Shown piece after piece: positions 15,561 through 25,003 of a stretch of DNA of 64,000 nt; the first letter of the stretch is position 1, and every line of letters starts with the position of its first letter. Source of the DNA: JAPPLG01 sp965199935 (GTDB taxonomy: Bacteria > Bdellovibrionota > Bdellovibrionia > Bdellovibrionales > UBA1609). The stretch is taken from NCBI GenBank assembly GCA_965199935.1, contig CBDATD010000001.1:124001-188000 (forward strand), written 5' to 3'. Under the pieces are notes generated by a model. That model saw only the letters and a program-made list of their open reading frames with translations. It made no database searches and was not told the DNA's origin. Made by a program: the position numbers and the translations under genes.

Positions 15561-16853
15561 GTGTCTGGAATGGTTGTTGTAGGAGCCCAATGGGGCGATG
15601 AGGGCAAAGGAAAAATCATTGATCTTTTTTCCTCTCATGCTGATTACGTAGTTCGCTATCAAGGGGGGGCTAACGCGGGCCACACTCTGAATGCCTCCGG
15701 CAGACAGACTATTTTACATTTGATTCCATCAGGGATTTTACACCCCCAAGTACAATGCATCATCTCCTCAGGCGTTGTTTTGGATGTTTTTTCATTGATA
15801 GATGAAATAGAAAATTTAAAAAAAGCAGGATTTCTTAAGAATAAGCAACAGCTTTTGATTTCCCACTCTTCTTCCATGCTGTTTGACCACCACAAATACC
15901 TGGATCAAGCCCGTGAAGAAAAAGCTGGATCTCAAAAAATCGGCACCACGGGAAGAGGCGTCGGTCCGGCTTATGAAGAGCGTCTTTCCAGAAAGGCCTT
16001 GCTTTTTAGAGATTTGTTTTTAAGCGCTGCGGAGCTGAAAGATAAATTGATTAAAGCTTCAGAAGAGGCCCTCTTTCTGCTGAAGCATTACTACAAGAAA
16101 GATTATTCCATTCACCCTCTACTGGAAAAACTGAAACAAGCAAGAGATATTTTAGCTCCTTACCAATGCCCAAATACTTCTCTTTTGATCCATCAAGCCC
16201 TGCAGGAAGGCAGGAAGGTTTTGTTTGAAGGAGCACAGGGGGCTTTGCTGGATATTTTTCAAGGAACTTACCCTTATGTCACCAGCTCCTCTACAACAGC
16301 AGGGTCTGCTTTAACAGGGGCTGGACTGGGCTGGTCCGGCATAAAGAAAGTCTTGGCTGTTTCTAAAGCTTACACCACACGAGTTGGCGGCGGCCCTTTT
16401 CCTTCTGAGTGTACTCCGGAAGAGCAGTTATTTTTGGAAGAAAAAGGACAGGAGAGAGGAGCCACAACCCAACGCAAACGAAGATGCGGCTGGCTGGATC
16501 TCACAGCTTTAAAATACTCTATCCGTTTAAACGGCAACAGCTCCCTGGCTTTAACGAAATTAGATGTTTTATCAGGCCTGGACACCATTAAAGTCTGTGT
16601 GGGGTATGAGATAAACGGCAAACGTGTTTCAGAATACCCTGTTCATTTTTCTCAACTCAGTCAATGCCGGGCCCTCTACAAGAAGTTTTCCGGATGGGAG
16701 CAAAATATCAACAGCATAACTTCATTTGAGGGCCTGCCTGAGAACGCCCGCCGATATATTCAATTTATTGAAGAAGAGCTTAAAATTCCAATAGATATTA
16801 TTTCAGTGGGGCCGAAGAGGGAAGAGACCATTGAAAGATCTTCTTTGTTTTAA
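15561..16853 (+). CDS. purA: Adenylosuccinate synthetase
   Basis: Joins IMP and aspartate with GTP in the first committed step from IMP to AMP. The protein has 430 residues, the family length. It has the N-terminal GTP loop VVGAQWGDEGKGKIIDLF, GGANAGHTL, the IMP-binding GTTGRGVGPAYEER, and the C-terminal VGPKREETI. The GTG at 15561 is used here; an ATG three codons later (15570) gives MVVVGAQWGDEGKG, equally family-like, and no strong ribosome binding site decides between them. It is transcribed toward the two tRNA genes. Confidence 0.97.
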   Translation: MSGMVVVGAQWGDEGKGKIIDLFSSHADYVVRYQGGANAGHTLNASGRQTILHLIPSGILHPQVQCIISSGVVLDVFSLIDEIENLKKAGFLKNKQQLLISHSSSMLFDHHKYLDQAREEKAGSQKIGTTGRGVGPAYEERLSRKALLFRDLFLSAAELKDKLIKASEEALFLLKHYYKKDYSIHPLLEKLKQARDILAPYQCPNTSLLIHQALQEGRKVLFEGAQGALLDIFQGTYPYVTSSSTTAGSALTGAGLGWSGIKKVLAVSKAYTTRVGGGPFPSECTPEEQLFLEEKGQERGATTQRKRRCGWLDLTALKYSIRLNGNSSLALTKLDVLSGLDTIKVCVGYEINGKRVSEYPVHFSQLSQCRALYKKFSGWEQNINSITSFEGLPENARRYIQFIEEELKIPIDIISVGPKREETIERSSLF

Positions 16854-16863
16854 GCATTGATTA

Positions 16864-16892
16864 TTGACTGTCTTTTATGTTTTTATGGTACT
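16864..16892 (+). promoter_or_regulatory. Probable tRNA promoter
   Basis: TTGACT (16864-16869) and GGTACT (16887-16892) are 17 bases apart, placing a start site about eight bases before the tRNA-Lys gene. The position fits a dedicated promoter for the tRNA-Lys/tRNA-Glu pair. Confidence 0.5.
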
Positions 16893-16906
16893 TTGCCGGC
16901 AGCGGC

Positions 16907-16979
16907 GACCCGCTAGCTCAGCTGGTAGAGCATCTCCCTTTTAAGGAGAGGGTCCTTGGTTCGAGCCCAAGGCGGGTCA
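16907..16979 (+). tRNA. tRNA-Lys (anticodon UUU)
   Basis: A 73-base cloverleaf. The acceptor stem pairs GACCCGC with GCGGGTC, the discriminator base is A, the D-arm contains AGCTCAGCTGGTAGAGC, and the T-arm is CTTGG-TTCGAGC-CCAAG. The anticodon loop CTTTTAA gives UUU. CCA is not encoded. tRNA-Glu follows four bases later. Confidence 0.96.
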
Positions 16980-16983
16980 CTCT

Positions 16984-17055
16984 GTTCCCTTCGTCTAGCG
17001 GTTAGGACATCACCCTTTCACGGTGAAGACACGGGTTCGATTCCCGTAGGGAACG
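16984..17055 (+). tRNA. tRNA-Glu (anticodon UUC)
   Basis: A 72-base cloverleaf. The acceptor stem pairs GTTCCCT with AGGGAAC, the discriminator is G, the anticodon loop CTTTCAC gives UUC, and the T-arm is ACGGG-TTCGATT-CCCGT. CCA is not encoded. A foreign-looking island begins directly after its 3' end, a common integration point. Confidence 0.96.
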
Positions 17056-17526
17056 CTTTTTTAAAGGGGTCCATACTTCCGCTTTTTTGAGTTTAAGCAT
17101 ACTCCCAGATTTATTTTTATTTTGTTTCTTCAAACTCATTCGTGTGACTTTTCCCAACCCTAATTCTTTTAACTCCTTTCGGTGACTTTCTTTTATAGCT
17201 TTTCGCAGTATATCTTTTAGTTTTTTCTCTGTACCCAATTTAGGGTTGGCTCTATTGCCTTGAGGTTGAGCTATAGAAATAATAAATACTTCTATATCAT
17301 TTGCGTACTGCATTTTTTTAGTAAAATAAACTGAAAAATGAGTCCAAAGTGCTGAGTGTTGGTCAATTCGTTTTGCTAGATCAGAGGCTCGACCTACATA
17401 ATACAACTCCTTTTCATCATAAAGAGCATAAATTCCCGGTTTATTCCCAATATATTGGATGATCGTCTTTTTATATCTTTCAAATATTTTTTTTGAGATA
17501 CCTTCTAGTTTTTGAGTCAATATCAT
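17002..17526 (-). CDS. GIY-YIG domain protein, 3' end running antisense through tRNA-Glu
   Basis: A 174-residue protein with an N-terminal GIY-YIG-like domain. GIY is at residues 31-33, YVGR at 43-46, followed by KRIDQH and a later Asn/Glu-containing stretch. Such domains nick or cut DNA in homing endonucleases, repair enzymes and mobile elements. The last 18 or so residues (within RESNPCLHRERVMS) are translated antisense from the tRNA-Glu gene, so the original C-terminus was probably replaced when this DNA joined the tRNA. It may be an incomplete gene. The start overlaps the end of the upstream ORF by 47 bases. Confidence 0.6.
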   Translation of the reverse strand: MILTQKLEGISKKIFERYKKTIIQYIGNKPGIYALYDEKELYYVGRASDLAKRIDQHSALWTHFSVYFTKKMQYANDIEVFIISIAQPQGNRANPKLGTEKKLKDILRKAIKESHRKELKELGLGKVTRMSLKKQNKNKSGSMLKLKKAEVWTPLKKRSLRESNPCLHRERVMS

Positions 17527-17806
17527 GGATCGAGATTTTTTTTGATTTTTTAGGCATTACAACCTCCTTGTATATTTCTTGTGCAATCCATGTCCGGAGA
17601 TAAACTTTGAATACATATTCTGCTCTTTTTCCAATAACTTTTTTTACAACTGCATATATTAAAGGCAAAGGTGTCAAGCTAGAAAGGAACCAAACTACAT
17701 TGCTTGCATCTCCAGCCAAGTACAGTGTGTTTTTCGCTTTCAGAAATTGATTTAAAGTAATTCTTCTTAAAAGTTTAGGAAATTTTTTTCTTATTTTATA
17801 TAACAC
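17480..17806 (-). CDS. Hypothetical protein in tRNA-Glu island
   Basis: A 108-residue basic protein I do not recognise. A hydrophobic segment (VVWFLSSLTPLPLIYAVV) in the middle could be a membrane span, and the C-terminus is Lys-rich. It lies directly upstream of the GIY-YIG gene and overlaps it by 47 bases. The AT-rich codon use resembles the rest of the island. Confidence 0.45.
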   Translation of the reverse strand: MLYKIRKKFPKLLRRITLNQFLKAKNTLYLAGDASNVVWFLSSLTPLPLIYAVVKKVIGKRAEYVFKVYLRTWIAQEIYKEVVMPKKSKKISIHDIDSKTRRYLKKNI

Positions 17807-17835
17807 TCTATAAATATCCTCTAGACTAATGGATT

Positions 17836-18012
17836 TTATATCTTTTTATTTTGCTTTGCTGTTTCCTCTACGCATTTCCAACAAAGTTTTTTAAATTCTT
17901 CGTCTGAATGCATTTTAAATGCTTGTAGAGTATATTTATTGAAGTACACAAAGTTTTTCTTGAATTTAAGAATCAAGATCTTTTGATTTATTTTATCAAA
18001 AAAATTTATCAC
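17836..18012 (-). CDS. Possible small basic protein
   Basis: A 58-codon frame from a GTG at 18012 with AAGGG a few bases upstream. It reads VINFFDKINQKILILKFKKN and continues to an end with two Cys in KLCWKCVEE. It fills most of a 298-base gap between larger island genes. No family is recognised and translation is uncertain. Confidence 0.25.
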   Translation of the reverse strand: MINFFDKINQKILILKFKKNFVYFNKYTLQAFKMHSDEEFKKLCWKCVEETAKQNKKI

Positions 18013-18104
18013 ATAAAACCCTTATGAATCAATCTCCATATTTTGGCTACCTCAATTTCGTTGATTGAATAATCACACTCAAAAGTAGTTCCATATAAAA
18101 ACAC

Positions 18105-19431
18105 TCAGGCAGTTTTCTTTAAAACCTCATTTATTTTATCAATTGAACTGCCTTGAACCTCTTGAGAGATTGACTGCTCTTGATTGAGAATGCTCAAGGT
18201 TTCTCTGTATTCTTTTGCTTCAGCTAATTTTGTAAATTGTACATCTTCAACACCTAATTCTCGACATTTATTTTCAATTTCATTCAAATTGAGTTTGAAA
18301 AATTCTTTCCTGTTATTGATGCGATTCACTCTTAGGTTATGAAATGATTCATGGAGTTTTTTTTCTAAAATAGGAGCATCTTCAGTGTGTATCATAGCAT
18401 GAACATCAAATTCAAAAGGCACCGAAGAATCACCCAATTCCTTCACTCGATCCAGAGGCTCTAACCTTCGAGTCATACCAATTTTGTAAATACTGTCTCC
18501 AAAAGATCCAATATTAGAAATAACATAGACGTGTCCTTTTCTTGTTTGTTGAGCCATAGATATAGCTCTCTCTTTCTTTTCTTGAGTTTCTTTCAGTTTT
18601 TCCTCAAGCTCCAGCAATCGAGCTTCATATATAAGTCGTTGATCACTGGTCGCCTCCTTTACTTCTTTTCGAGCTTTTTCTAAAGCTTTGGTAGCTATTT
18701 CTTCTTCTTTTTTAGCTTCAGCCTCAGCTTCCTCCATTTCTTTTAGAGCCTTAGCCTCCTCCCTCATTTGTTGTTTAACATGGCGTTGCTCCTCTTTCTC
18801 CTGCTGAGTCTTTTCTGCATATTCATAAGCAAGATAAAGCTCTTGAATTTTTAGTTGAAAAAAATCGTTGGTGATATAACAATGGTTGGGTTGTAAAAGC
18901 TTATTGATACTATCCTTTATTCTTTTCAATCTCTCTTCTGAGTTGGTTATATTGCTAAATGTAACTTTTAATATTGTATTATCTGACTGTACATTAAAAG
19001 CATTCAATCCAAGTTTAATGGTTCTATTGATCATTATTTGGCCTTTTGCTTTACTTCCTGAGACACTCCATTCTGTATCACATAAAATTGCCTTCTTATT
19101 TTTAATTAACTTCTTTTGTTTGTTTCTAATGTCTATAAGTTTATTTTTATAAGATACAGCATCCACGAAATCATAGTGAGGAGTGTAGTGTCCATAAGAA
19201 ACCATTTCTAAATCATCATAGTAAACATCATGCTCTTTTTTTTAGATTTATATACCCAGTTTTTAGTTCTTCAATTTGGCTAATCAGTTTATCTTTGTGA
19301 GTATTTTTTTCTTGAATAGCTTTATCAAGATTGATAATAGGCCGATACCTTCTCAAATACATATACTGCTTCCAGAGGGTGTGCAGTAATGCAACCAGAA
19401 CCAACCCCACAATTACTATAAATAAAGGCAT
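18105..19431 (-). pseudogene. DUF4041/T5orf172 GIY-YIG gene split by a frameshift
   Basis: Two frames (19228-19431 and 18105-19205) together match the layout of a phage and mobile-element family: an N-terminal membrane segment (MPLFIVIVGLVLVALLHTLW), a coiled coil, a DUF4041-like region around MVSYGHYTPHYDFVDA, a long Lys/Glu coiled coil, and a C-terminal T5orf172/MUG113-type GIY-YIG domain (GHVYVISNIGSFGDSIYKIG with MTRRLEPLDRVKELGDSSVP). The break lies in an eight-adenine run near 19240 (minus-strand reading). Shifting one base there links LKK to EHDVYYDDLEMVSYG, restoring the expected order. This could be a disabled gene, a sequencing error or transcript slippage. Confidence 0.7.
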
Positions 19432-19532
19432 AGTTTCTTATCGGAACATTATTTTAGATCATAAAAAATACACTCTCTTTGAAGTGAATTTCTACAAACA
19501 GTTTCATTTTGAATCACTTTTCAAAACACCAT

Positions 19533-19893
19533 CTAAATGCTCTGAAAAAACCAAGCTTTTTTTCCCAACTCCTCTTCAATAAGAAGCAGACGATTGTATT
19601 TTGCTGTCCTCTCTCCTCGGCTCACTCCTCCTGTTTTTATTTGCCGGCAGTTAAAAGCTAAGGCAAGATCAGCAATAAAATCATCTTCTGTCTCACCGCT
19701 TCTATGCGACAACACGCAAGACCAATCCGCTTTGTGTGCTGTTTGAACTGCTTTTCTGGCTAAAGATACAGCACCGACTTGATTTACCTTTACCAACAAG
19801 GCATTGCCTGCTTGCCATTCAATGCCTTTTTGTAACCTCTCTTGATGAGTCACAAATAAATCATCGCCCACGATTTGAATTTTCTTTGTCTCG
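19533..19893 (-). pseudogene. eno: C-terminal fragment of enolase
   Basis: About 120 residues match the last third of enolase: IQIVGDDLFVTHQERLQKGI, NALLVKVNQVGAVS, the catalytic-site SHRSGETEDDFIADLA and KYNRLLLIEEELG. The catalytic Lys of LVKVNQ and the SHRSGE loop are intact, but the first 300 or so residues are missing. Upstream of about 19893 the frame stays open for a while but no longer resembles enolase, and insertion-element-like repeats begin. It cannot be a working glycolytic enzyme alone; an intact copy must be sought elsewhere. Confidence 0.8.
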
Positions 19894-20204
19894 AAAAAAG
19901 TAACTAAATAATTACATGATGGTTCTAGAAATGTCCTATTGAACCTTTTTAAAATGTCCCATTAAACAGTAAAAGTGGCGGTTTAAATGGCGGTCTAGGT
20001 AGCTAAAAGGCAATCTACAAAGGGCGATTAAAATGATAAAAGTGGCAGTATAAATGGCAGTATAAATGGCAGTATAAAATACCTTTAAACTTCACATTAA
20101 ACATTACTCATGCATAAAAAAGAACCTCTGTGAGAGACTCTTTTTTTAGAAAATTTTTTGCGTGATTTTGACGTGATCTTCTGGTTACAAGCGGGCATTA
20201 TCCA
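19894..20204. mobile_element. Gene-free stretch with insertion-sequence-like end repeats
   Basis: This stretch follows the enolase break. It contains repeated short words: AAATGTCCTATTGAAC and AAAATGTCCCATTAAAC (19929-19965), two TGGCGGT boxes, and a 12-base unit GGCAGTATAAAT three times in tandem (20044-20079, last copy with one change). Repeated TGTCC-type words are usual at the ends of IS21-like elements, so this may be a remnant end; no transposase gene remains. Confidence 0.4.
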
Positions 20205-23200
20205 TTATGGAATGGAAAGATTGCTAATGTAACCGTTAGGACTTTCCAGTAAATTCATTATCAATAGAGGGGGCCGGCTGGTGGTGATACGCAAATGCCA
20301 CTTGCCATGTCCATCTCCTAAAAATCCACTTAAACCTTCAGCTTCTCCTGTTTCCAAATCTAAAGAACTGACTGTTTTTGCGCCTCTAGGAGGTATTGTA
20401 AATGATACTTCACCAGAAGACGCTCCTTTATCATCGACTCCTTGAATACTGACAAAAGCAGGCTCGTGAGTATCATTATTGATAAAACGAATTATACTTC
20501 TTTGACTCTGATTGCTTGCTGGATTAAAAAAATGAGCGGAATATCGGTTGTTGTCATATATAGGCACATTCTGCGGACTGCCAACTGGCAAAGCGCTATC
20601 CAAAGAAGTTAAAAATCCATCCGAAGAACGCATATAACTCATCACTGAAATATTCAAATCAGATTCAAATTTAAGTCTCCACATACCTTGAGGGACGCCT
20701 AAACCATAATATGGAAGCCCCTTATCTTCATTTCCGTTTTGTAAATCATAAGAATTAAAATGTTTCGCCTCTCCAGCAGAGATGGACAGTTGAATAGGGT
20801 TATATCTTCTTGATAAATCATCCGCGGCTGTGATTGTAATTTCTCCATCTCTATCACTGTGATTGATAATACGTATAAAGCCATGTCTGTTATCTTGTTC
20901 AGGCAACAACATTTTATGTAAATCCATATCCGCATTTGAACTAGACAAAGAATCGTACGATAAATTCGATAAATGTCCTGTAGGACTCTCCATAAGGTTG
21001 ATGACATCAATAGAATGTGAAGATCTCAGTTTTAGCCTCCATTTCCCTTGGCCGTTTCCAAGGTGTCCTTCTAAATACTCAGCTCCTTTTTCTAAATCTT
21101 CAGAAGAAATTATCCTTGAACCTTTAGGAGGAAGGTTTAATTGTACATCTGAATCAAAACCACGATCGTCAATACCAGTGATGTTGATAAGCGCTGAAGA
21201 AGTGGTGGGGTTAAATAGTTTTAATAAACTTCTTTGATTCTGGTTGCTTGCTGGATTAAAAGTAGGCACAAAGTAAGTATAACTGTCATTTTCCATTTCA
21301 AAGGCTGTCTTTTGAGTCATGCTGGTAACAAAGCCGTCTCCTTTTAAACGAATGTAAGAAGAAGCATGAAAATCTAAATCACTAGTTAAAGTCAAACGCC
21401 AGTCTCCCTGCCCTGAACCTAACGCGCCAATTAAACCTTTATTTTCATTTCCATTTTCTAAATCTTTAGAATTAAAATGAGCAGAACCGCCAGCTGACAA
21501 AGACAGACTTACAGAATTTCCCATTCTCCCTGAATCATCTCTTCCTGAAATGTGTATCACTCCATTCTGATCTGAATTGTTGATAATGCGTACGAAGCTT
21601 TCTCTATTCTCATTATCAGCTGATAAAATCAAAGGCAGGACATAAGGTTCAAATACGACTGAAAATTCTTTGGAAATGGTTCTTCCTATAGCAGGTATTT
21701 CAGCTGTCAAAGTAATTGCTGCCGGTTCAAAGTTTTCAGCTGAAACTGCTCTTCTTATTATCAGTTTGTTGTTTTCCACCTGTACTTCAGCTGTATCGGG
21801 GTGTGAAGATACAGCTGAATAAGTGAGTGTACTGTTGTCATGGGTGTAAAATACTTCAGATAAAGATATCTCCTTAACGGAGGTTTTTATTTTTAATACA
21901 GATTGTTTCTCACCAGCAATATTGTTTGCTTGTATATGAACAGGGCCAGGGTAAACCCAAACAAGATGATCTTCTATTTCACCGCTGTCATAGTTAGAGC
22001 AGGTAGAAGCATTATTTTCCTCCCCAGAAGAAATCCGCGCTCTCAGTCTCACATAACCTATCTGCGTATTCTCTGGTACTGTAAAAACAGAAGAAATTTT
22101 AGAAAAAACATCTGAATTTGATAAAACAACCTGTTGATCCATAACTTTTTCAGTTTCGTTTGAAAAGATTTTGTCCTTATTCCAATCTACCCAAGCCTCT
22201 ACACGATGGGTGCGGTCATCATCAGTTGGAGATGATGTTCCAGCAGTGACGCCTAAAGTATAAGAAGATCCTGTAAAAGCATAGATAGTATTCACGTTTC
22301 CAGCATTACTTAGAGAATAAGTGTTATTTTTGTGGTCTGCAATTCGCCGGCCGGCCAAAGATATTTCAGAAATATAGCTCTGCTGATTGTTCAAAGGCCG
22401 GCCAAAGCAATACCCTCCTGAAAAACTTTCTCCATCTGCAATATTTATTCGAAAACTTCGTCCATAACTTAGACCTGCATATTCTGCTGAGAATTGGATA
22501 TAAGCTAAGCCTTTCCGCAGAGCTGTAATAGTCAGTAAACTTCCTTCAAGATGTACAGAAGCAATATCTGGATTCAAAGACTCGGCTGTAAAAATGATAT
22601 CTTCTTTCGGTGGACCTTCAACATATTTTGATAAATCAATCGTTCTTATTTTTTCAAAAATGGAAAGAGATTCATTAAATCGCGGCTCAAAAGTGCGAAT
22701 ACCCGGCACCACTTTTACAGTTAAATTCCTCTGAATTCTACTATTAGAAGATTGAACAGTGATTGTAATTTCTGAAACACCTGGTGAACGAGGTTTTAAA
22801 ATTAAAAATCTCCCTGCTTCAATCTCTACTTGTACGATTGAAGGGTTAGAGGAAACTACAAAAAAATTTGATTCTTGAGCATTTAAAAAATAAGACAACA
22901 GATCAATGCGGCTGTTATTTATGGTATTTACAATATAACCTGATTCATAAGGAGGCAGAATGGGTATATGTTTATTTTTTAACTCTTCCAGCCATTCGGA
23001 AAATTCAGCATCATACTTTGATCCGATTGAGATGTTTAGGTATTCTAAATAGTCATCATACCGCCCCTCTCGAAAATATTGTAAAAAACGATCCACTTCA
23101 CTAGGGCGATCTTCAAACATAAATCGAATGGCAAAATAGCTCCAGCGATACACAAAATCTATTGGGCTATTATAAGTAGTTTTAAATATCTGACTTAAAG

Positions 23201-24953
23201 CCGGCGCTTGAGAACTTTCATATAAAACTGCAAAGGCTCTTGGATTATCATCTTTTAAAGAAATATATTCTGCTAAACCTTCCGCCCACCACACGGTATT
23301 ATGTGTATCTATTTTGTAGTCTATAAAGGAGCCATAGAGGTTAAACCGGCCGTCCAAGTAGTGAATATGTTCATGTTCTAGATTCCATACAGGCTCTCCT
23401 TCCAGCCAGTCAGCTCTATAGGCAAAAAATCTTGCTGTGTTTGAAGGGTTGGATGGATCTCCCTCCAGATAAATACCGCCGTTATCCGTATCGTTTCCAA
23501 AAAATAAGTCAGAATATAATATATAATTATAAGCATTGCTGAAAACGATAGCTTCTAATATTTCATTAAAATCACCCCTCACAGGTGTTTGATGAGTCAT
23601 GAGTTTGTCATGAAAATACATTTCCTGATGGGTCAGTATTTCACAAGCATTCATTAATTGTCCTTCTGTGAGATTTTGAGATTGAATACGCACAGAAGTT
23701 TGATGGCATTGATATTTTCCTGTGGAGAAAACTTGTTCTTTCAGTTGTTCCTTAACTCCACAGACTTGAAATTCTTCACACTTTTCAAAGTACAGCACAT
23801 TTTTTAAAGCCCATACACTGATTTCAAAGCCTGCTCCCGAAAAAAAATCGTAACGGTCGAAAATATCCTGAACAGCGGACACGACTTCAGAATAAATATT
23901 AGACTCATCATATTGTAAAAATCGGGCTGCTTCCAAAGCAGAGTTGCCGGCAAGCCATTCCACAGAGGTTCCAAGCATCCAATCAGAAAGAGCAAAGTTT
24001 TTCAGTATGCGAATCAGCTCGAAATCTTCAACTACAGCTTGGCGAAACTCTGATCTTTGGTGACCTCGGGACAAAGCAATGAAAATACTGTTTACAGCAT
24101 TGGCCGCAATCTCTTGATTTACGCGATTTTGATTGAATTGTTTGAGATATTGCTTATAGACAGGTAAAAAGTGTTTTTGCTGTTCAGCATTGTCTGTTGC
24201 TGTAAGCACTTCATTTAAAACAATGGCATGCTCTTTACTGGTATCAAAAAAATGCGGGTTTTCTATAAAAGCGTTTAAAGCTGAAAGCATAGCTTGATCC
24301 ACTTGTATTTTATTATCAGGGAGCCAATCCATCTCTTCAGCATGATAAAAATGATTATAGTAGCCAGTACGCAAATAAAGATAATAATGCGCTAAGAGTT
24401 CATCATCACCATCGTAAGAGTTTGCCCGCTGTTCAGTGATCTTAGCTATGCTCAGCATATTTGACGCGCGAAAAGCTCTGATACGAATAGATTTTTCAGC
24501 ATTGTCAAACAATTCACCTAAACAGGAAAAATCCATAGATAAAATATGCTCTGCTAGAGCTGAACCCTGCTTATTGGCAAAACCCTGTAAGTCACAAACA
24601 GGCTCTCGATTTTCAGCAGTGTTAGATGAGGGTTTGTTTGCAGATATGCGAGTTTTTTTTACAGAAGGCGGTTGGATTTGATCTAATATGCTTTCTCTTA
24701 ATGTAGAGGCAGAAGATTTTGAAAATTTTGTTTCATACCAAGGAGATGCAGGCTGTGGTTGTGAGTTAGGCTTTGGATGGCCAGGATGACGAGCGGCTGG
24801 GTGTAAAGAAGAATCTGTGTGATGGGTATTGTGAATTGGACTGCGCCTCTGAAAGGGCACAGTCCAAGTGACAGCTGTTTGTGCAGCATTTGTCTGAGCT
24901 GTGCAAAAAACAATAACAAGCGGCAAGATAATAAATAAAGATTTAAAATTCAT
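20205..24953 (-). CDS. Secreted M9-type collagenase with C-terminal repeats
   Basis: A 1582-residue exported metalloprotease. The signal peptide ends near residue 24. The helical collagenase module follows, with the zinc site H527-E-H-I-H531 in LEHEHIHYLDGRFNLYGSF and the probable third ligand E558 in VWWAEGLAEYIS, the M9 microbial collagenase pattern. Next come Ig-like or cadherin-like beta domains, a GEVED-type domain (VEAWVDWNKDKIFSNETEKV, SGEIEDHLVWV), and four copies of a beta-rich repeat of about 105 residues (roughly 1165-1582) marked by SFVRIINNSD or RSLLKLFNP and GQGDWRLTLTSDL. The family degrades collagen or gelatin. It lies 50 bases after a smaller exported protein, probably in one operon. 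Confidence 0.85.
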   Translation of the reverse strand: MNFKSLFIILPLVIVFCTAQTNAAQTAVTWTVPFQRRSPIHNTHHTDSSLHPAARHPGHPKPNSQPQPASPWYETKFSKSSASTLRESILDQIQPPSVKKTRISANKPSSNTAENREPVCDLQGFANKQGSALAEHILSMDFSCLGELFDNAEKSIRIRAFRASNMLSIAKITEQRANSYDGDDELLAHYYLYLRTGYYNHFYHAEEMDWLPDNKIQVDQAMLSALNAFIENPHFFDTSKEHAIVLNEVLTATDNAEQQKHFLPVYKQYLKQFNQNRVNQEIAANAVNSIFIALSRGHQRSEFRQAVVEDFELIRILKNFALSDWMLGTSVEWLAGNSALEAARFLQYDESNIYSEVVSAVQDIFDRYDFFSGAGFEISVWALKNVLYFEKCEEFQVCGVKEQLKEQVFSTGKYQCHQTSVRIQSQNLTEGQLMNACEILTHQEMYFHDKLMTHQTPVRGDFNEILEAIVFSNAYNYILYSDLFFGNDTDNGGIYLEGDPSNPSNTARFFAYRADWLEGEPVWNLEHEHIHYLDGRFNLYGSFIDYKIDTHNTVWWAEGLAEYISLKDDNPRAFAVLYESSQAPALSQIFKTTYNSPIDFVYRWSYFAIRFMFEDRPSEVDRFLQYFREGRYDDYLEYLNISIGSKYDAEFSEWLEELKNKHIPILPPYESGYIVNTINNSRIDLLSYFLNAQESNFFVVSSNPSIVQVEIEAGRFLILKPRSPGVSEITITVQSSNSRIQRNLTVKVVPGIRTFEPRFNESLSIFEKIRTIDLSKYVEGPPKEDIIFTAESLNPDIASVHLEGSLLTITALRKGLAYIQFSAEYAGLSYGRSFRINIADGESFSGGYCFGRPLNNQQSYISEISLAGRRIADHKNNTYSLSNAGNVNTIYAFTGSSYTLGVTAGTSSPTDDDRTHRVEAWVDWNKDKIFSNETEKVMDQQVVLSNSDVFSKISSVFTVPENTQIGYVRLRARISSGEENNASTCSNYDSGEIEDHLVWVYPGPVHIQANNIAGEKQSVLKIKTSVKEISLSEVFYTHDNSTLTYSAVSSHPDTAEVQVENNKLIIRRAVSAENFEPAAITLTAEIPAIGRTISKEFSVVFEPYVLPLILSADNENRESFVRIINNSDQNGVIHISGRDDSGRMGNSVSLSLSAGGSAHFNSKDLENGNENKGLIGALGSGQGDWRLTLTSDLDFHASSYIRLKGDGFVTSMTQKTAFEMENDSYTYFVPTFNPASNQNQRSLLKLFNPTTSSALINITGIDDRGFDSDVQLNLPPKGSRIISSEDLEKGAEYLEGHLGNGQGKWRLKLRSSHSIDVINLMESPTGHLSNLSYDSLSSSNADMDLHKMLLPEQDNRHGFIRIINHSDRDGEITITAADDLSRRYNPIQLSISAGEAKHFNSYDLQNGNEDKGLPYYGLGVPQGMWRLKFESDLNISVMSYMRSSDGFLTSLDSALPVGSPQNVPIYDNNRYSAHFFNPASNQSQRSIIRFINNDTHEPAFVSIQGVDDKGASSGEVSFTIPPRGAKTVSSLDLETGEAEGLSGFLGDGHGKWHLRITTSRPPLLIMNLLESPNGYISNLSIP

Positions 24954-25003
24954 CCTGTAGTATTGACCTCATTTTTCACGATGCCTTAAAAAAGTGAAGT
25001 ATC

